Part shown: positions 8,102 through 16,300 of the stretch, piece after piece
Numbering within the stretch: the stretch's first letter is position 1
Layout: each line of letters begins with the position of its first letter
From: Campylobacter concisus
GTDB lineage: Bacteria > Campylobacterota > Campylobacteria > Campylobacterales > Campylobacteraceae
DNA: 49,827 bases
NCBI RefSeq assembly: GCF_002913225.1
Contig: NZ_PPAW01000031.1
Coordinates: forward strand, 1-49,827
Direction of reading: 5' to 3'
Program-made: the position numbers and the translations under genes
Notes under the pieces: model-generated
Told to the model about the DNA's origin: nothing
Seen by the model: only the letters and a program-made list of their open reading frames with translations
Databases searched by the model: none

Positions 8102-8179
8102 CTAGTATTAGTTGTTATAGTTATATAAAAAATAGTCGTGATGAGGCTGGGAAAAATGATATATAAAAACTAAATAATA

Positions 8180-8371
8180 ATGACATGTAAGATTATTCAT
8201 GCACCTAGCACAAGTCAAAAACTAGATAGTTTTCTTAATGATAAACAAGGTTATATTTTAAGAATATACGATAAAAATAAAAATTACTTAGATAATTTTG
8301 GAAATAGTGGTGGCTATAAGGCCAATGAAACGCATATGCCAATTTATGGAAATCCTATTTTGGAGAAATAA
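8180..8371 (+). CDS. orphan toxin-tip fragment (~60 residues)
   Basis: A 63-codon frame whose product reads KIIHAPSTSQKLDSFL, then YILRIYDKNKNYLDNFGN and a THMPIYGNPILEK end. The HAPSTS..LD...RIYDK.GNYLD pattern is one I associate with the extreme C-terminus of polymorphic toxins. The protein is too short to be a complete tip, and stop codons lie just upstream of the ATG, so this is a 5'-truncated module. The immunity gene begins 1 base after its stop, preserving the normal toxin-immunity spacing. Whether the ATG at 8180 is used is unknown. Confidence 0.55.
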   Translation: MTCKIIHAPSTSQKLDSFLNDKQGYILRIYDKNKNYLDNFGNSGGYKANETHMPIYGNPILEK

Positions 8372-8372
8372 A

Positions 8373-8756
8373 ATGCTAGTAGAAAAGGGATATTTTTTAT
8401 TAAATTTATGTAGAATGGCTTCTTTGTGGCATCAAGATAAGTATTTGGTTAATCCAACTATGGATAAATATGAAACAGTAGAGGACTTGGTACAAGATAT
8501 ATATAATGCTTGCGAATATGCGTTATATCCTAGAAATAAAATATATTTTTCAAAGCGAGAACTAGAAATCATAAGCCACTTCAAATCATTTATGGATAAG
8601 AATTTTGGAATAGATTTTTGGAATGAAATAGAAAAAATAGATAATAAAACTTTGGTTTATTCAAATAAAACTTGGATAAAAGCAAGAGAATTTGCTGGTA
8701 CAATTATAAAAAGATTTGGTTTTAGCATAGAAAATTTTAATTATGAAAACTTTTAA
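8373..8756 (+). CDS. putative immunity protein, paralog A
   Basis: A frame is open from 8298, but the ATG at 8373 is the likely start: it follows TGGAGAAATAAA with GGAG well placed and begins just after the toxin stop. The 127-residue product is helical and soluble. It shares a plan with the genes at 9619 and 10046: an N-terminal L..LA/RMAS helix, a central FS.RELE helix (FSKRELEIISHF), a Trp-containing helix, and an end like GFSIENFNYENF (GYQIKDFDYNTI in paralog B). These three therefore look like a local family of immunity genes serving related toxins. Function comes from context. Confidence 0.65.
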   Translation: MLVEKGYFLLNLCRMASLWHQDKYLVNPTMDKYETVEDLVQDIYNACEYALYPRNKIYFSKRELEIISHFKSFMDKNFGIDFWNEIEKIDNKTLVYSNKTWIKAREFAGTIIKRFGFSIENFNYENF

Positions 8757-8771
8757 CCACTTTTGCAATAA

Positions 8772-8894
8772 ATCTTTGAAGATGATCTAAATTTTAGAGA
8801 AAAAGAGAAGAGATATTGTTTTGCTTTTAGAAATTATGTAGTTGAATTTGTTGGTTTCATTTATTTTAAAATTTATAAAAGCGAATTTAAATAA
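8772..8894 (+). pseudogene. short protein-like remnant
   Basis: About 40 codons without a stop read FEDDLNFREKEKRYCFAFRNYVVEF and end at TAA 8892-8894. There is no start codon. The composition resembles the neighbouring immunity genes, so it may be the tail of another lost module gene. Open frames of this length are common by chance in AT-rich DNA only when Lys/Asn/Ile-dominated, and this one is more balanced. Low certainty. Confidence 0.25.
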
Positions 8895-8900
8895 ATTTAA

Positions 8901-9563
8901 AGGTACATTGGGAAAATTGCAGAGACTCTTGATAAAATAGAAAAAATATCTGTAAATCAAATAACAAATTCTACGCAAGAAACCTATAAAGGCTCCATCA
9001 TTATAGGTCATGCGTTAAGTAAGCATACGGGTAGAAAACCTGAAATTTGGGGTAAAACAACTGGTAGTATGGATACTTGGAATTTACAAGGCATGAAGCA
9101 TTTGAAAGATATTTTAAATTCTGATATTGAATTTAAGAAAGTTACAAATAGTAAAGGTATAACATTTTTGGAAAAAAGATTACCAGATGGTCGTGGTATT
9201 AGATTGGAATTAAATGTAAATTCCACTATTTATCCTAATTTATCAAAAGAAAATTATAAAAATTTTAGGTTTGATGAAACACAAAATGGGTATATATATT
9301 TTCAGTTCAAAAATTCACAAATTTTTGATTTAAAATTTGAATTTTTTGAACTATATATTCTAATATATAATAATGAAAACGAACTAACATTATCTTTTGA
9401 TTTTAATGAAGCAAATAAAATTCCCTTACAAAATTTTATTGATTTTTGCAAGAAAATGGCAAATGCATTAAATACAAAGTTTTATTATTGCGGTTTAGAG
9501 CCTGCTCAGGATACTAGCACACAGTTTTTTACATACAATGGTGTAGGAAAAATAAACTGGTAA
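8901..9563 (+). pseudogene. in-frame fusion of an orphan toxin tip to an immunity-type domain
   Basis: The frame is open from the TAA at 8898-8900 to the stop at 9561-9563. Only from 9069 does it have an ATG, which lies inside the toxin. The first half reads GHALSKHTGRKPEIWGK, then DTWNLQGMKHLKDILN and FLEKRLPDGRGIRLE, a toxin-tip family I recognise from CdiA/hemagglutinin C-termini. In other members a few more residues follow RGIRL and the protein ends. Here the frame runs straight into IYPNLSKENYKNFRFDE...YIYFQFKNSQIFDLKFEFFE, which looks like the matching immunity protein minus its start. A small deletion removing the toxin stop and immunity start would explain this. It may be a dead remnant or a self-inhibited fusion. 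Confidence 0.6.
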
Positions 9564-9621
9564 ACAAAATAATGAAATCGAGTTTATGGAAATCTTAATG
9601 CTGTTAAGGGAAATTAAAATG
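9559..9621 (+). repeat. tandem-duplicated leader of immunity paralogs (with 9985-10048)
   Basis: GGTAAA(C/T)AAAATAA(T/C) followed by (G/A)AAATCGA(G/A)TTTA(T/C)GGAAATCTTAATGCT occurs here and again at 9985-10048, with only scattered substitutions. Each copy runs up to the ATG of an immunity paralog. The unit of duplication was therefore one immunity gene plus its leader, about 426 bp. Confidence 0.75.
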
Positions 9622-9993
9622 AGAAAAATAAGGGAATTATTGGCAAAGTCTTTGTTTAGACTTGCTTCAACAGATTATCAAACACAATATATTGATAATT
9701 CTACTATTTATGAGTATGTGGTGCCAGAAGACTTAATTGAAGAAGTTGCAAATTTTTGTAGAGAAGCACAATTAGATTGTTTCAAAAATAATTTTTCAGA
9801 ACGAGAATTAGAATTTGCAAATATATTGCGAAATAAAATACTTAACCTGCCAAATGGTGATATATACAGAACAAATATATGGGCTGAATTAAAAATAGAT
9901 GCAGAAAAATTTTTAAATATTTTGGGTTATCAAATAAAAGATTTTGATTATAATACAATAGATAATATAGACCGCAATGAGCTTGGTAAATAA
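9619..9993 (+). CDS. putative immunity protein, paralog B
   Basis: The open frame starts at 9586, but the ATG at 9619 follows AAGGGAAATTAAA and gives MRKIRELLAKSLFRLASTDYQ, aligning with its neighbours, so it is preferred (124 residues). It is soluble and helical and shares LASTDYQ.QYIDN, FSERELEFA and GYQIKDFDY with paralogs at 8373 and 10046. No toxin precedes it directly; the immunity-type half of the fusion at 8901-9563 is upstream. The 63 bases before its start are nearly duplicated before the next paralog, showing that it arose by tandem duplication. Confidence 0.62.
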   Translation: MRKIRELLAKSLFRLASTDYQTQYIDNSTIYEYVVPEDLIEEVANFCREAQLDCFKNNFSERELEFANILRNKILNLPNGDIYRTNIWAELKIDAEKFLNILGYQIKDFDYNTIDNIDRNELGK

Positions 9994-10045
9994 AATAACA
10001 AAATCGAATTTACGGAAATCTTAATGCTATTATGGGAAAATAAAA

Positions 10046-10427
10046 ATGTATCAACTAAAAAAATATTATTAGAAAGGCTATTTGAATTAGCTTCTACTGA
10101 GTATCAAAAAAATATATAGACAATGCTACTACTGATAAATATACTTGGGGCGATGAATTAGTAAATGAGATAATTAATCCATTAGAACTTATACAAAGGC
10201 CAGAAAATAAGTACTTATTTGATAATAATGAGCTCCTAGCTATAAAAGAATATAAAAATAAACTTGATACTATTTGTAAAAATAATAATACGGATACAGA
10301 TTTATATGAAATGCCAGAAATTTGGAATAAGATAGTTATAAGTTCTGTAAATTTACTAAATTTATTAGGTCATTTCATTAATGACTTTGATGAAGATGCG
10401 AAATTGATAGCTGAACATAAAGTTTAG
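10046..10427 (+). pseudogene. putative immunity protein, paralog C, broken in an A7 run
   Basis: From the ATG at 10046 the frame reads MYQLKKILLERLFELASTEYQ and stops at TAG after the run of seven A at 10106-10112. With one more A the frame continues KKYIDNATTDKYTWGDELVNEIINP to TAG at 10425-10427, matching LASTDYQTQYIDN of paralog B residue for residue. So a single-base loss in a homopolymer breaks an otherwise intact third copy. This could be mutation, phase variation or a sequencing error; the DNA alone cannot decide. Confidence 0.7.
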
Positions 10428-10608
10428 TAATATAGTATTGGTAAAAATCAATAAATTTACTTCCTTGCATTTACTATTTCTAAGATGGTGCTATATAAAA
10501 CTAGATAAGGGTAAATTTGAAGCGATGACAAGCATTGATAGGCTAAATTTATACTTAAAGTGGTGGAAAAATAATATAAAATACGGCTGTAGAAATTATT
10601 ATGGATAG
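10411..10608 (+). pseudogene. possible toxin-tip remnant before immunity copy 2
   Basis: An open stretch with no clear start ends KFEAMTSIDRLNLYLKWW...CRNYYG-stop, just before the duplicated immunity gene. The last third looks protein-like. The first part overlaps paralog C in another frame and is probably not coding. In copy 1 (4605) the same DNA is used in a different frame, so at most one of the two readings is a true toxin end. Confidence 0.25.
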
Positions 10609-10878
10609 TAAAAAATGAGAGAACTTTATAAGATTTATTTAAAGGACAATGCGCAATTTGGGCAAATGCCAAAAACAATTCACTATTCTGGCAGCGCTCT
10701 TTTGTCAAAGCCATTTGCACTAAGTATTGTCAAGTATAGTGACAATGAAGGATATTATTTGCTTTATCTTGACAAATTTGGAGAAGAGCAGACAGATACA
10801 TATCATGAGACTTTAGAAGATACCTTTGGGCAAGCAGAATTTGAATTTGGCGTAAAAAAAGATGAGTGGTTGATTGCA
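10557..10878 (+). repeat. 322-bp direct repeat, copy 2
   Basis: Identical to 4605-4926 by eye. The two copies bracket about 5.6 kb of orphan modules in direct orientation. Recombination between them would excise 5952 bp and leave one copy. Confidence 0.93.
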
Positions 10879-10881
10879 TAG
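10615..10881 (+). CDS. orphan immunity-type protein, copy 2
   Basis: An 88-residue protein identical to the one at 4663 except that it ends ...EWLIA-stop, owing to a C-to-T change that makes TAG one codon earlier. It is soluble, with no signal peptide. No full toxin partner is present: upstream is only an uncertain remnant. It is the last gene of the array; beyond it lie ~120 bases without a recognisable gene, and then the truncated aquaporin gene begins. Confidence 0.7.
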   Translation: MRELYKIYLKDNAQFGQMPKTIHYSGSALLSKPFALSIVKYSDNEGYYLLYLDKFGEEQTDTYHETLEDTFGQAEFEFGVKKDEWLIA

Positions 10882-11002
10882 CAGCTAATGAAAATTAGTA
10901 GATTACTTGTTTGGTGAGGCACTTAAAAATTTAAGGATAAAGTGACAGTTGGATGTGTAAAAATAAACGAAAAGCGAGAGGAATTGAAATTACATAAAAA
11001 TA

Positions 11003-11587
11003 TTTGGTCTTACAGTTCTTACGATGGCTTACGCAGTTGGTCACATCAGTGGCGGACACTTCAACCCTGCTGTCTCAGTTGGCCTATTAGTTGGCGGAAG
11101 ATTTGATAAAAAAGATCTAGTGCCTTACGTCATCGCGCAAGTTATCGGAGCGATCGCAGCTGCTGGCGTGCTATATCTTATCGCTTCAGGCAAGGCTGGA
11201 TTTGACGCTACTGCGAGCGGTTTTGCTAGCAACGGATACGGCGAGCACTCACCAAATGGCTATAATCTAGTCTCAGCGCTAGTTGCAGAGGTCGTTCTAA
11301 CTGCTTTTTTCCTTATTATTATCCTAGGTGCGACTGACGAGCGTGCTCCAAAGGGCTTTGCACCGATCGCTATTGGCCTTGGCTTGACGCTTATCCACCT
11401 CATTTCAATACCTATCACAAACACATCGGTTAATCCAGCTCGCTCAACTGGCGTTGCGATATTTCAAGGCACTTGGGCACTAGAGTAGCTTTGGCTTTTC
11501 TGGGTTGCACCTATCGTTGGAGCGATCATCGGAGCTATCATTTATAGGATTTTAGGCTGCACATGCGGCTGCAAAAGCGCAAAATAA
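11003..11587 (+). pseudogene. aqpZ: aquaporin Z-like water channel, 5'-truncated and with an amber codon
   Basis: Similarity to AqpZ begins abruptly at [28 protein letters not shown], so about the first 45 residues (first membrane helix and beyond) are missing; upstream is a stop at 10994-10996 and CDI-island DNA. Both pore signature motifs remain: NPA in HFNPAVSVG and NPA in [10 protein letters not shown]. At 11486-11488 a TAG interrupts the reading after GTWALE. The frame then continues LWLFWVAPIVGAIIGAIIYRILGCTC to the natural TAA at 11585-11587, so CAG to TAG is likely. With helix 1 missing and the last helix cut off, a working channel is very unlikely. The ATG at 11024 is internal. Confidence 0.87.
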
Positions 11588-11603
11588 TCAAATTTTATGC
11601 TTC

Positions 11604-11624
11604 AAGGGGCGATCTTCGCCCTTT
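11604..11624 (+). terminator. hairpin after the aquaporin remnant
   Basis: GGGCGA, loop TCT, TCGCCC, extended by AAG/CTTT flanks and followed by a pyrimidine-rich run (TTTCTACTCTTT). This looks like the original rho-independent terminator of aqpZ. Confidence 0.5.
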
Positions 11625-11677
11625 CTACTCTTTCAAATTTAAATAAGTAAAAAGAAATTTATAATGTATTTTGAGGG

Positions 11678-11707
11678 TTCATCTAAGAAATTTAATTCTT
11701 AGATGAA
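11678..11707. terminator. 12-bp perfect inverted repeat between convergent units
   Basis: TTCATCTAAGAA and TTCTTAGATGAA flank a 6-base loop (ATTTAA). It lies between the plus-strand aqpZ remnant and the 3' end of the minus-strand cme operon. T-runs are weak on both sides, so it may act as a two-way terminator or as an RNA 3'-end stabiliser. Confidence 0.45.
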
Positions 11708-11715
11708 AAGAGTTT

Positions 11716-11946
11716 TTAGGCCTTTTTTGTCATCGCCCTAATAGGTATAACAAATATCGCTGCAATAAGGTAAAAAACGATACCAAAGACAGCTGCCATC
11801 ATAAATATCTCGCCGATATCATAAAAGCTTGACTCAAGCCTAATGGTATCCACGTAATTTATCGCAAACCATAATGCTACGCCAAGAGCGATAGCAAAAA
11901 CAAAAAATCCCCAAGAAAATAAAAAATTTAAAATTTTAGTCATCAA
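11716..11946 (-). CDS. small two-helix inner-membrane protein
   Basis: A 76-residue protein with hydrophobic helices at about residues 9-29 and 45-68, an acidic loop between them (DTIRLESSFYDIGE) and a basic tail (RAMTKKA), so both ends are probably cytoplasmic. It starts 18 bases after the end of cmeC on the same strand, behind a clear AGGAGAAAAG ribosome site, and is probably co-transcribed with the efflux genes. I do not recognise a family. It might modulate the efflux pump or simply share the transcript. Confidence 0.7.
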   Translation of the reverse strand: MMTKILNFLFSWGFFVFAIALGVALWFAINYVDTIRLESSFYDIGEIFMMAAVFGIVFYLIAAIFVIPIRAMTKKA

Positions 11947-11964
11947 CTTTTCTCCTTTTTGAGT

Positions 11965-13347
11965 TTATTTATCTACCTTAAATCCGCCGCCAAATGCTCT
12001 ATAAACTTCAACCGCGCTATCTACCTCATCAAGCTTAGCTGAGATATCTTGAAGCTTTGCTTGAAGCAAATTCCTCTGTGCATCAAGAAGCTCTAAGTGA
12101 CCGATATAGCCAGCGTTATACTGGTCTTTAGCAAGCGAATAAATTTTTTGCTGCGATTGTAGCAAATTTTTTACCTGATCCAAAGAGAGCTTTGCGTTTT
12201 GCCTTGATATAAGGGCATCTCTAACCTCACCAAGGGCTGATCTAATAGTCGCTTCGTAAGTGACGGCCGCGATTTGCTCGTTTGTCTCAGCAACTCGGAC
12301 ATTGTTTTTTGTCCTGCCATAGTCAAATATCTTTTGAGCTAAAGAGCCACCTATGTTCCAAGTATTGGCATTTCCTACAAATATATTTTCAAAATCAACA
12401 CTCGTAAAGCCCAAAAGTCCAGTAAGTGAGATCGTAGGAAAATAATCAGCTTTTGCCACGCCCACAAGCGCATTTGTAGCTTTTAGATCTGCTAGCGCCT
12501 TTGCCACGTCACTTCTTCTAAGCAAGACATCTGAGCTGATGCCAGCCTTTATCTCGGGCGAACTTGGTAAATTTTGCGCACTAACAATGGCTCCTTTTAA
12601 AATTTCATCATTGCTCTTGCCAGTTAGGATAGCTAGCGAGGTTAGCGCTTGCGACTTTGAGTTTAGCACTGAAGTTAGGCTAGTCTTTGCCCTTTCTACT
12701 TCAGCTTTACTTTGCAGATAGGTCATCTCATTTATGCCACCAAGATCAAGCTGCATCTTGCGAAGCGCTAGCGTATCTTCGTAGGTTTTTAGTGTCTCTT
12801 TTAGCACCGCTTCTTGCATGTTTAGCGACACTAGAGCAAAGTAGCTTTTTGCCACACTTGAGCTAAGGCTTAGTCTGGCGCTATCGTAGTCAAATTTGCT
12901 AGCATTTAAGCTTTCATTAGCTGCAAGTACGCTATTTCGCACTCTACCCCAAAGATCTATCTCGTAGTTTAGCCCTAAATTTATGCTCGAGCTTCTATAA
13001 CGTGTTTGAGGCTGCCCAGTGTAAGTTTCACCACTGCTTTTTGCTTTGGTATAACTTACATTTAAATTTACCCCAGGGAGCAAGCTAGCCTCAGCAACAC
13101 CAAGGCTTGCCTTTGCCTTCTCTAAATTTAAATATGCGATGCGTAAATTTGTATTTTTCTCAAGCGCACTTTCAACAAGAACATTTAAATTTTCATCTTT
13201 AAATTCCTTCCACCAAAGATCTCTTACATCGCTTGTCTCGAAAGTGTATGTTGAGGTAAAATTTGTATCCACATTTGGCATATCTGGGCGAAACGAGCAA
13301 CCAGCCAAAAACGCCGCCGTTATAAGTATAAACGCCTTATTTCTCAT
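11965..13347 (-). CDS. cmeC: CmeC outer-membrane efflux channel lipoprotein
   Basis: Outer-membrane channel of a tripartite RND efflux pump (TolC/OprM class), 460 residues. I chose the ATG at 13347 rather than the longer frame from 13380: it follows AAAGGGAG and gives MRNKAFILITAAFLAGCSF, a lipoprotein signal with Cys17. Two outer-membrane efflux repeats follow, rich in long alternating helices (LRIAYLNLEKAKASLGVAEASLLPGVNL, then a second copy around AKADYFPTISLTGLLGF). The start lies within the last codons of cmeB, so the two are translationally coupled. It corresponds by content and order to Cj0365c. Together with CmeA and CmeB it expels bile salts and antibiotics across both membranes. Confidence 0.92.
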   Translation of the reverse strand: MRNKAFILITAAFLAGCSFRPDMPNVDTNFTSTYTFETSDVRDLWWKEFKDENLNVLVESALEKNTNLRIAYLNLEKAKASLGVAEASLLPGVNLNVSYTKAKSSGETYTGQPQTRYRSSSINLGLNYEIDLWGRVRNSVLAANESLNASKFDYDSARLSLSSSVAKSYFALVSLNMQEAVLKETLKTYEDTLALRKMQLDLGGINEMTYLQSKAEVERAKTSLTSVLNSKSQALTSLAILTGKSNDEILKGAIVSAQNLPSSPEIKAGISSDVLLRRSDVAKALADLKATNALVGVAKADYFPTISLTGLLGFTSVDFENIFVGNANTWNIGGSLAQKIFDYGRTKNNVRVAETNEQIAAVTYEATIRSALGEVRDALISRQNAKLSLDQVKNLLQSQQKIYSLAKDQYNAGYIGHLELLDAQRNLLQAKLQDISAKLDEVDSAVEVYRAFGGGFKVDK

Positions 13348-16300
13348 CTTTTTTTGCTCCCTTTTTCCAGTATTTTTCATTTAAATTTTCAAGCAAATAG
13401 TAAAACATAGGCACGAAAAATATCGCTATCGTTGTTGATGCGATCATGCCGCCAACTACGCCAGTTCCTAGTGAGTGACGAGATGCAGCGCCAGCACCCG
13501 TGCTTATAACCATTGGGAAAACGCCTAGAGTAAATGCGATCGAGGTCATTACGATAGGTCTAAAGCGAAGTTTGGCCGCATTTACAGCTGATTCAAATAT
13601 GCTCTTTCCACTCTCGCGCTCTTGCATAGCAAATTCTACGATCAAAATGGCGTTTTTGGCCGCTAGACCGATGAGCAGCAAGAGTCCGATCTCAAAGTAG
13701 ATATCGTTTGTCAGCCCTCTTATCCAAACAGCTAGCAACGAGCCAAATACTGCAAACGGCACGGCAGTGATGACCGCAAGTGGGATGAGCCATCTTTCGT
13801 ACTGAGCCGCAAGGATCAAAAAGACAAAGACCATACCAAAGATAAAGGCGACTGTGCCTGTTCCTTGAGAATTTACCTCTTGATACGCCGTTCCAGCCCA
13901 GCTTATAGCGTACTCATCGCTGCTTAGTGTGTCATTTACGACCTCTTGTATCGCTCTTATCGCATCGCCTGATGTGTAGCCAGGTTTTGGATCGCCCATG
14001 ATCTTAGCTGCTGGAAAGAGGTTAAATCTATCAACGATATCAGGTCCGATCGATCTTGTGAGCGTCGCTACTGAATTTAGTGGCACCATGCCGCCCTCGT
14101 ATGAGCGGACGAAAATTTTTCTTAGATCCTCGGGGTTGTTTCTAAAGTTATCGCTTGCCCTTGCATATACGCGGTAAGACTTGCCAGCAAGGTTGAAGTC
14201 GTTTATGTAGTAAGAGCCAAAGCTAGCTGCTATCGTGCTAAAAATTTCGCTCTCGCTTACGCCAAATAGCCTTGCCTTTTCTTTATCAACTGTTATCTTA
14301 AACTGGCGGTAGTTTGTCTCAAGCGTCGTTCTCACGCCAGTTAGCTCAGGTCTTGCGTTTGCTGCTGCAGTTACCTTTCTAGCGTCCGCTTCTATCTCGT
14401 TGTAGCTCTTGCCGCTCTTATTTTGTAGATACATCTCAAAGCCGCCAGTCATTGATAGACCCATGATAGGTGGCACATTTACGACAAAAGTCATTGAGTT
14501 TTTTGAACCCCAAAGCATGCCATTAAACTGACCTACTAAGGCATCTGCACCGTCCGTTGCACCTTTTCTTTCATTCCAGTCTTTTAGCTTGACAAAGCTG
14601 ATGGCTGAGTTTTCTCTAAGCGAGCTAGCTAGCATATCATAGCCTGCAAATCCCATGGTAAATTCGACATTTGGGTTGCTCAAAATGGCGTTACTAATAG
14701 ATTTTACCTCTTCTTTGGTCTTTAGCATATTTGTTGAAGGTGGAAGCGAGGTGATAACCATCAAAGCGCCCTTATCTTCTGAAGGCACAAGTCCTTTTGG
14801 TACCTTTTGAAATAGGCCATACGTTGCAAATCCCATTATGCCAATGACTATAAAGCTAATGATGACGTGTTTTAAAATTTTTTCCACGCCAGCTGTAAAG
14901 AGCCTAGTGCTAAAGTCAAAAAAGTCGTTAAATTTCTGAACTATCCAAAATGGCTTGCTCTCTTGCTTTTTAAGCATAACCGCACAAAGTGCTGGCGTAA
15001 GCGTAAGAGCGACAAAGCCCGAAATACAAACAGAGACGACAAGTGTTAGCGCAAACTGCTTTTGTATAACGCCAACAAAGCCCTCCATAAATGAAACTGG
15101 CACGAAAACCGCGCAAAGCACGAGCACGATAGAGATGACTGGAGTTTGCACCTCCTCCATCGCCTTAAATGTCGCGTCTTTTACGCTTATCTCTTTATCT
15201 TCATGCAAAATTCTCTCGACGTTTTCTATAACGATGATCGCGTCATCCACGACGATACCGATGGCTAGGATCAGGGCAAAAAGCGTTATCAAATTTATAC
15301 TAAAGCCCATCACATAAAGCCCACCAAATGTGCCTATGATAGAGACTGGCACGGCTAGCATCGGTATGATGGTAGCTCTAAAGCTCTTTAAGAAGAAGTA
15401 CATTACGATAAGAACTAGCACCATCGCTTCTACGAAAGTTTTTATGACTTCGTCTATTGAGACGGTGATAAATTCAGTTGGATTATAAGCTATGGTGTGC
15501 TCTAGGCCAACTGGGTAAGTTTTCTTTAGCTCTTCAAGCTTTGCTTTAACCGCTTCAGCAGTTGCAAGTGCGTTTGCGTCATTTTGTAAAAATAGTAAAA
15601 GTGGCACTGCTGGCTTGCCATTTAGCATAGCTTCAGATGCGTAGCTAGCAGCTCCAAGCTCGACTGTGGCGACCTCTTTTAGCTTAACAACTGTGCCATC
15701 TTCGCTTTTTATCAAAATTTCGCCAAACTGCTTTGGATCTTTAAAACGTCCTTCAGAAACTACTGAATAAACATAAGGATTTTCACCCTTTGATGGCTGC
15801 TCGCCGATCTTGCCAGCGGCGTATTGTGAGTTTTGAATTTTTACTTGAGAGATGACGTCGCTTGGAGTTAGTTTAAACTGAGCAAGTCTGTCTGGCTTTA
15901 GCCAAATTCTCATCGAGTACTCTTTGTTGCCAATTAGCACCGTATCGCCGATGCCATTTACCCTTTTGATCGCGTCAGCGATGTTTAAATTTACATAGTT
16001 GTATAGCTCAACTTGGTTCATATTTGGATTTGTAAAGCCAACTACTTGAAGGATCGAACCACTTCTTTCACGCACCGTTACGCCCATATTTTGCACCTCT
16101 TGAGGCAATCTTGAAAGGGCAGCTTGCACGCGGTTATTTACATCTATCGTAGCTTGTTTTGATGATGAGCCGATCTTAAAATATACACTTATATTCATAG
16201 TGCCTGCTGAACTTGATGTGCTTTGCATATAGAGCATATTTTCAACACCATTTATCTGATCCTCAATGGCACTTGCGACTGAGTCAGCGATCGTCTGTGC

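Noticed and set aside
14955-15317. Plus-strand 120-codon frame within cmeB
   Set aside because: It is antisense to a conserved RND transporter segment; no independent support.
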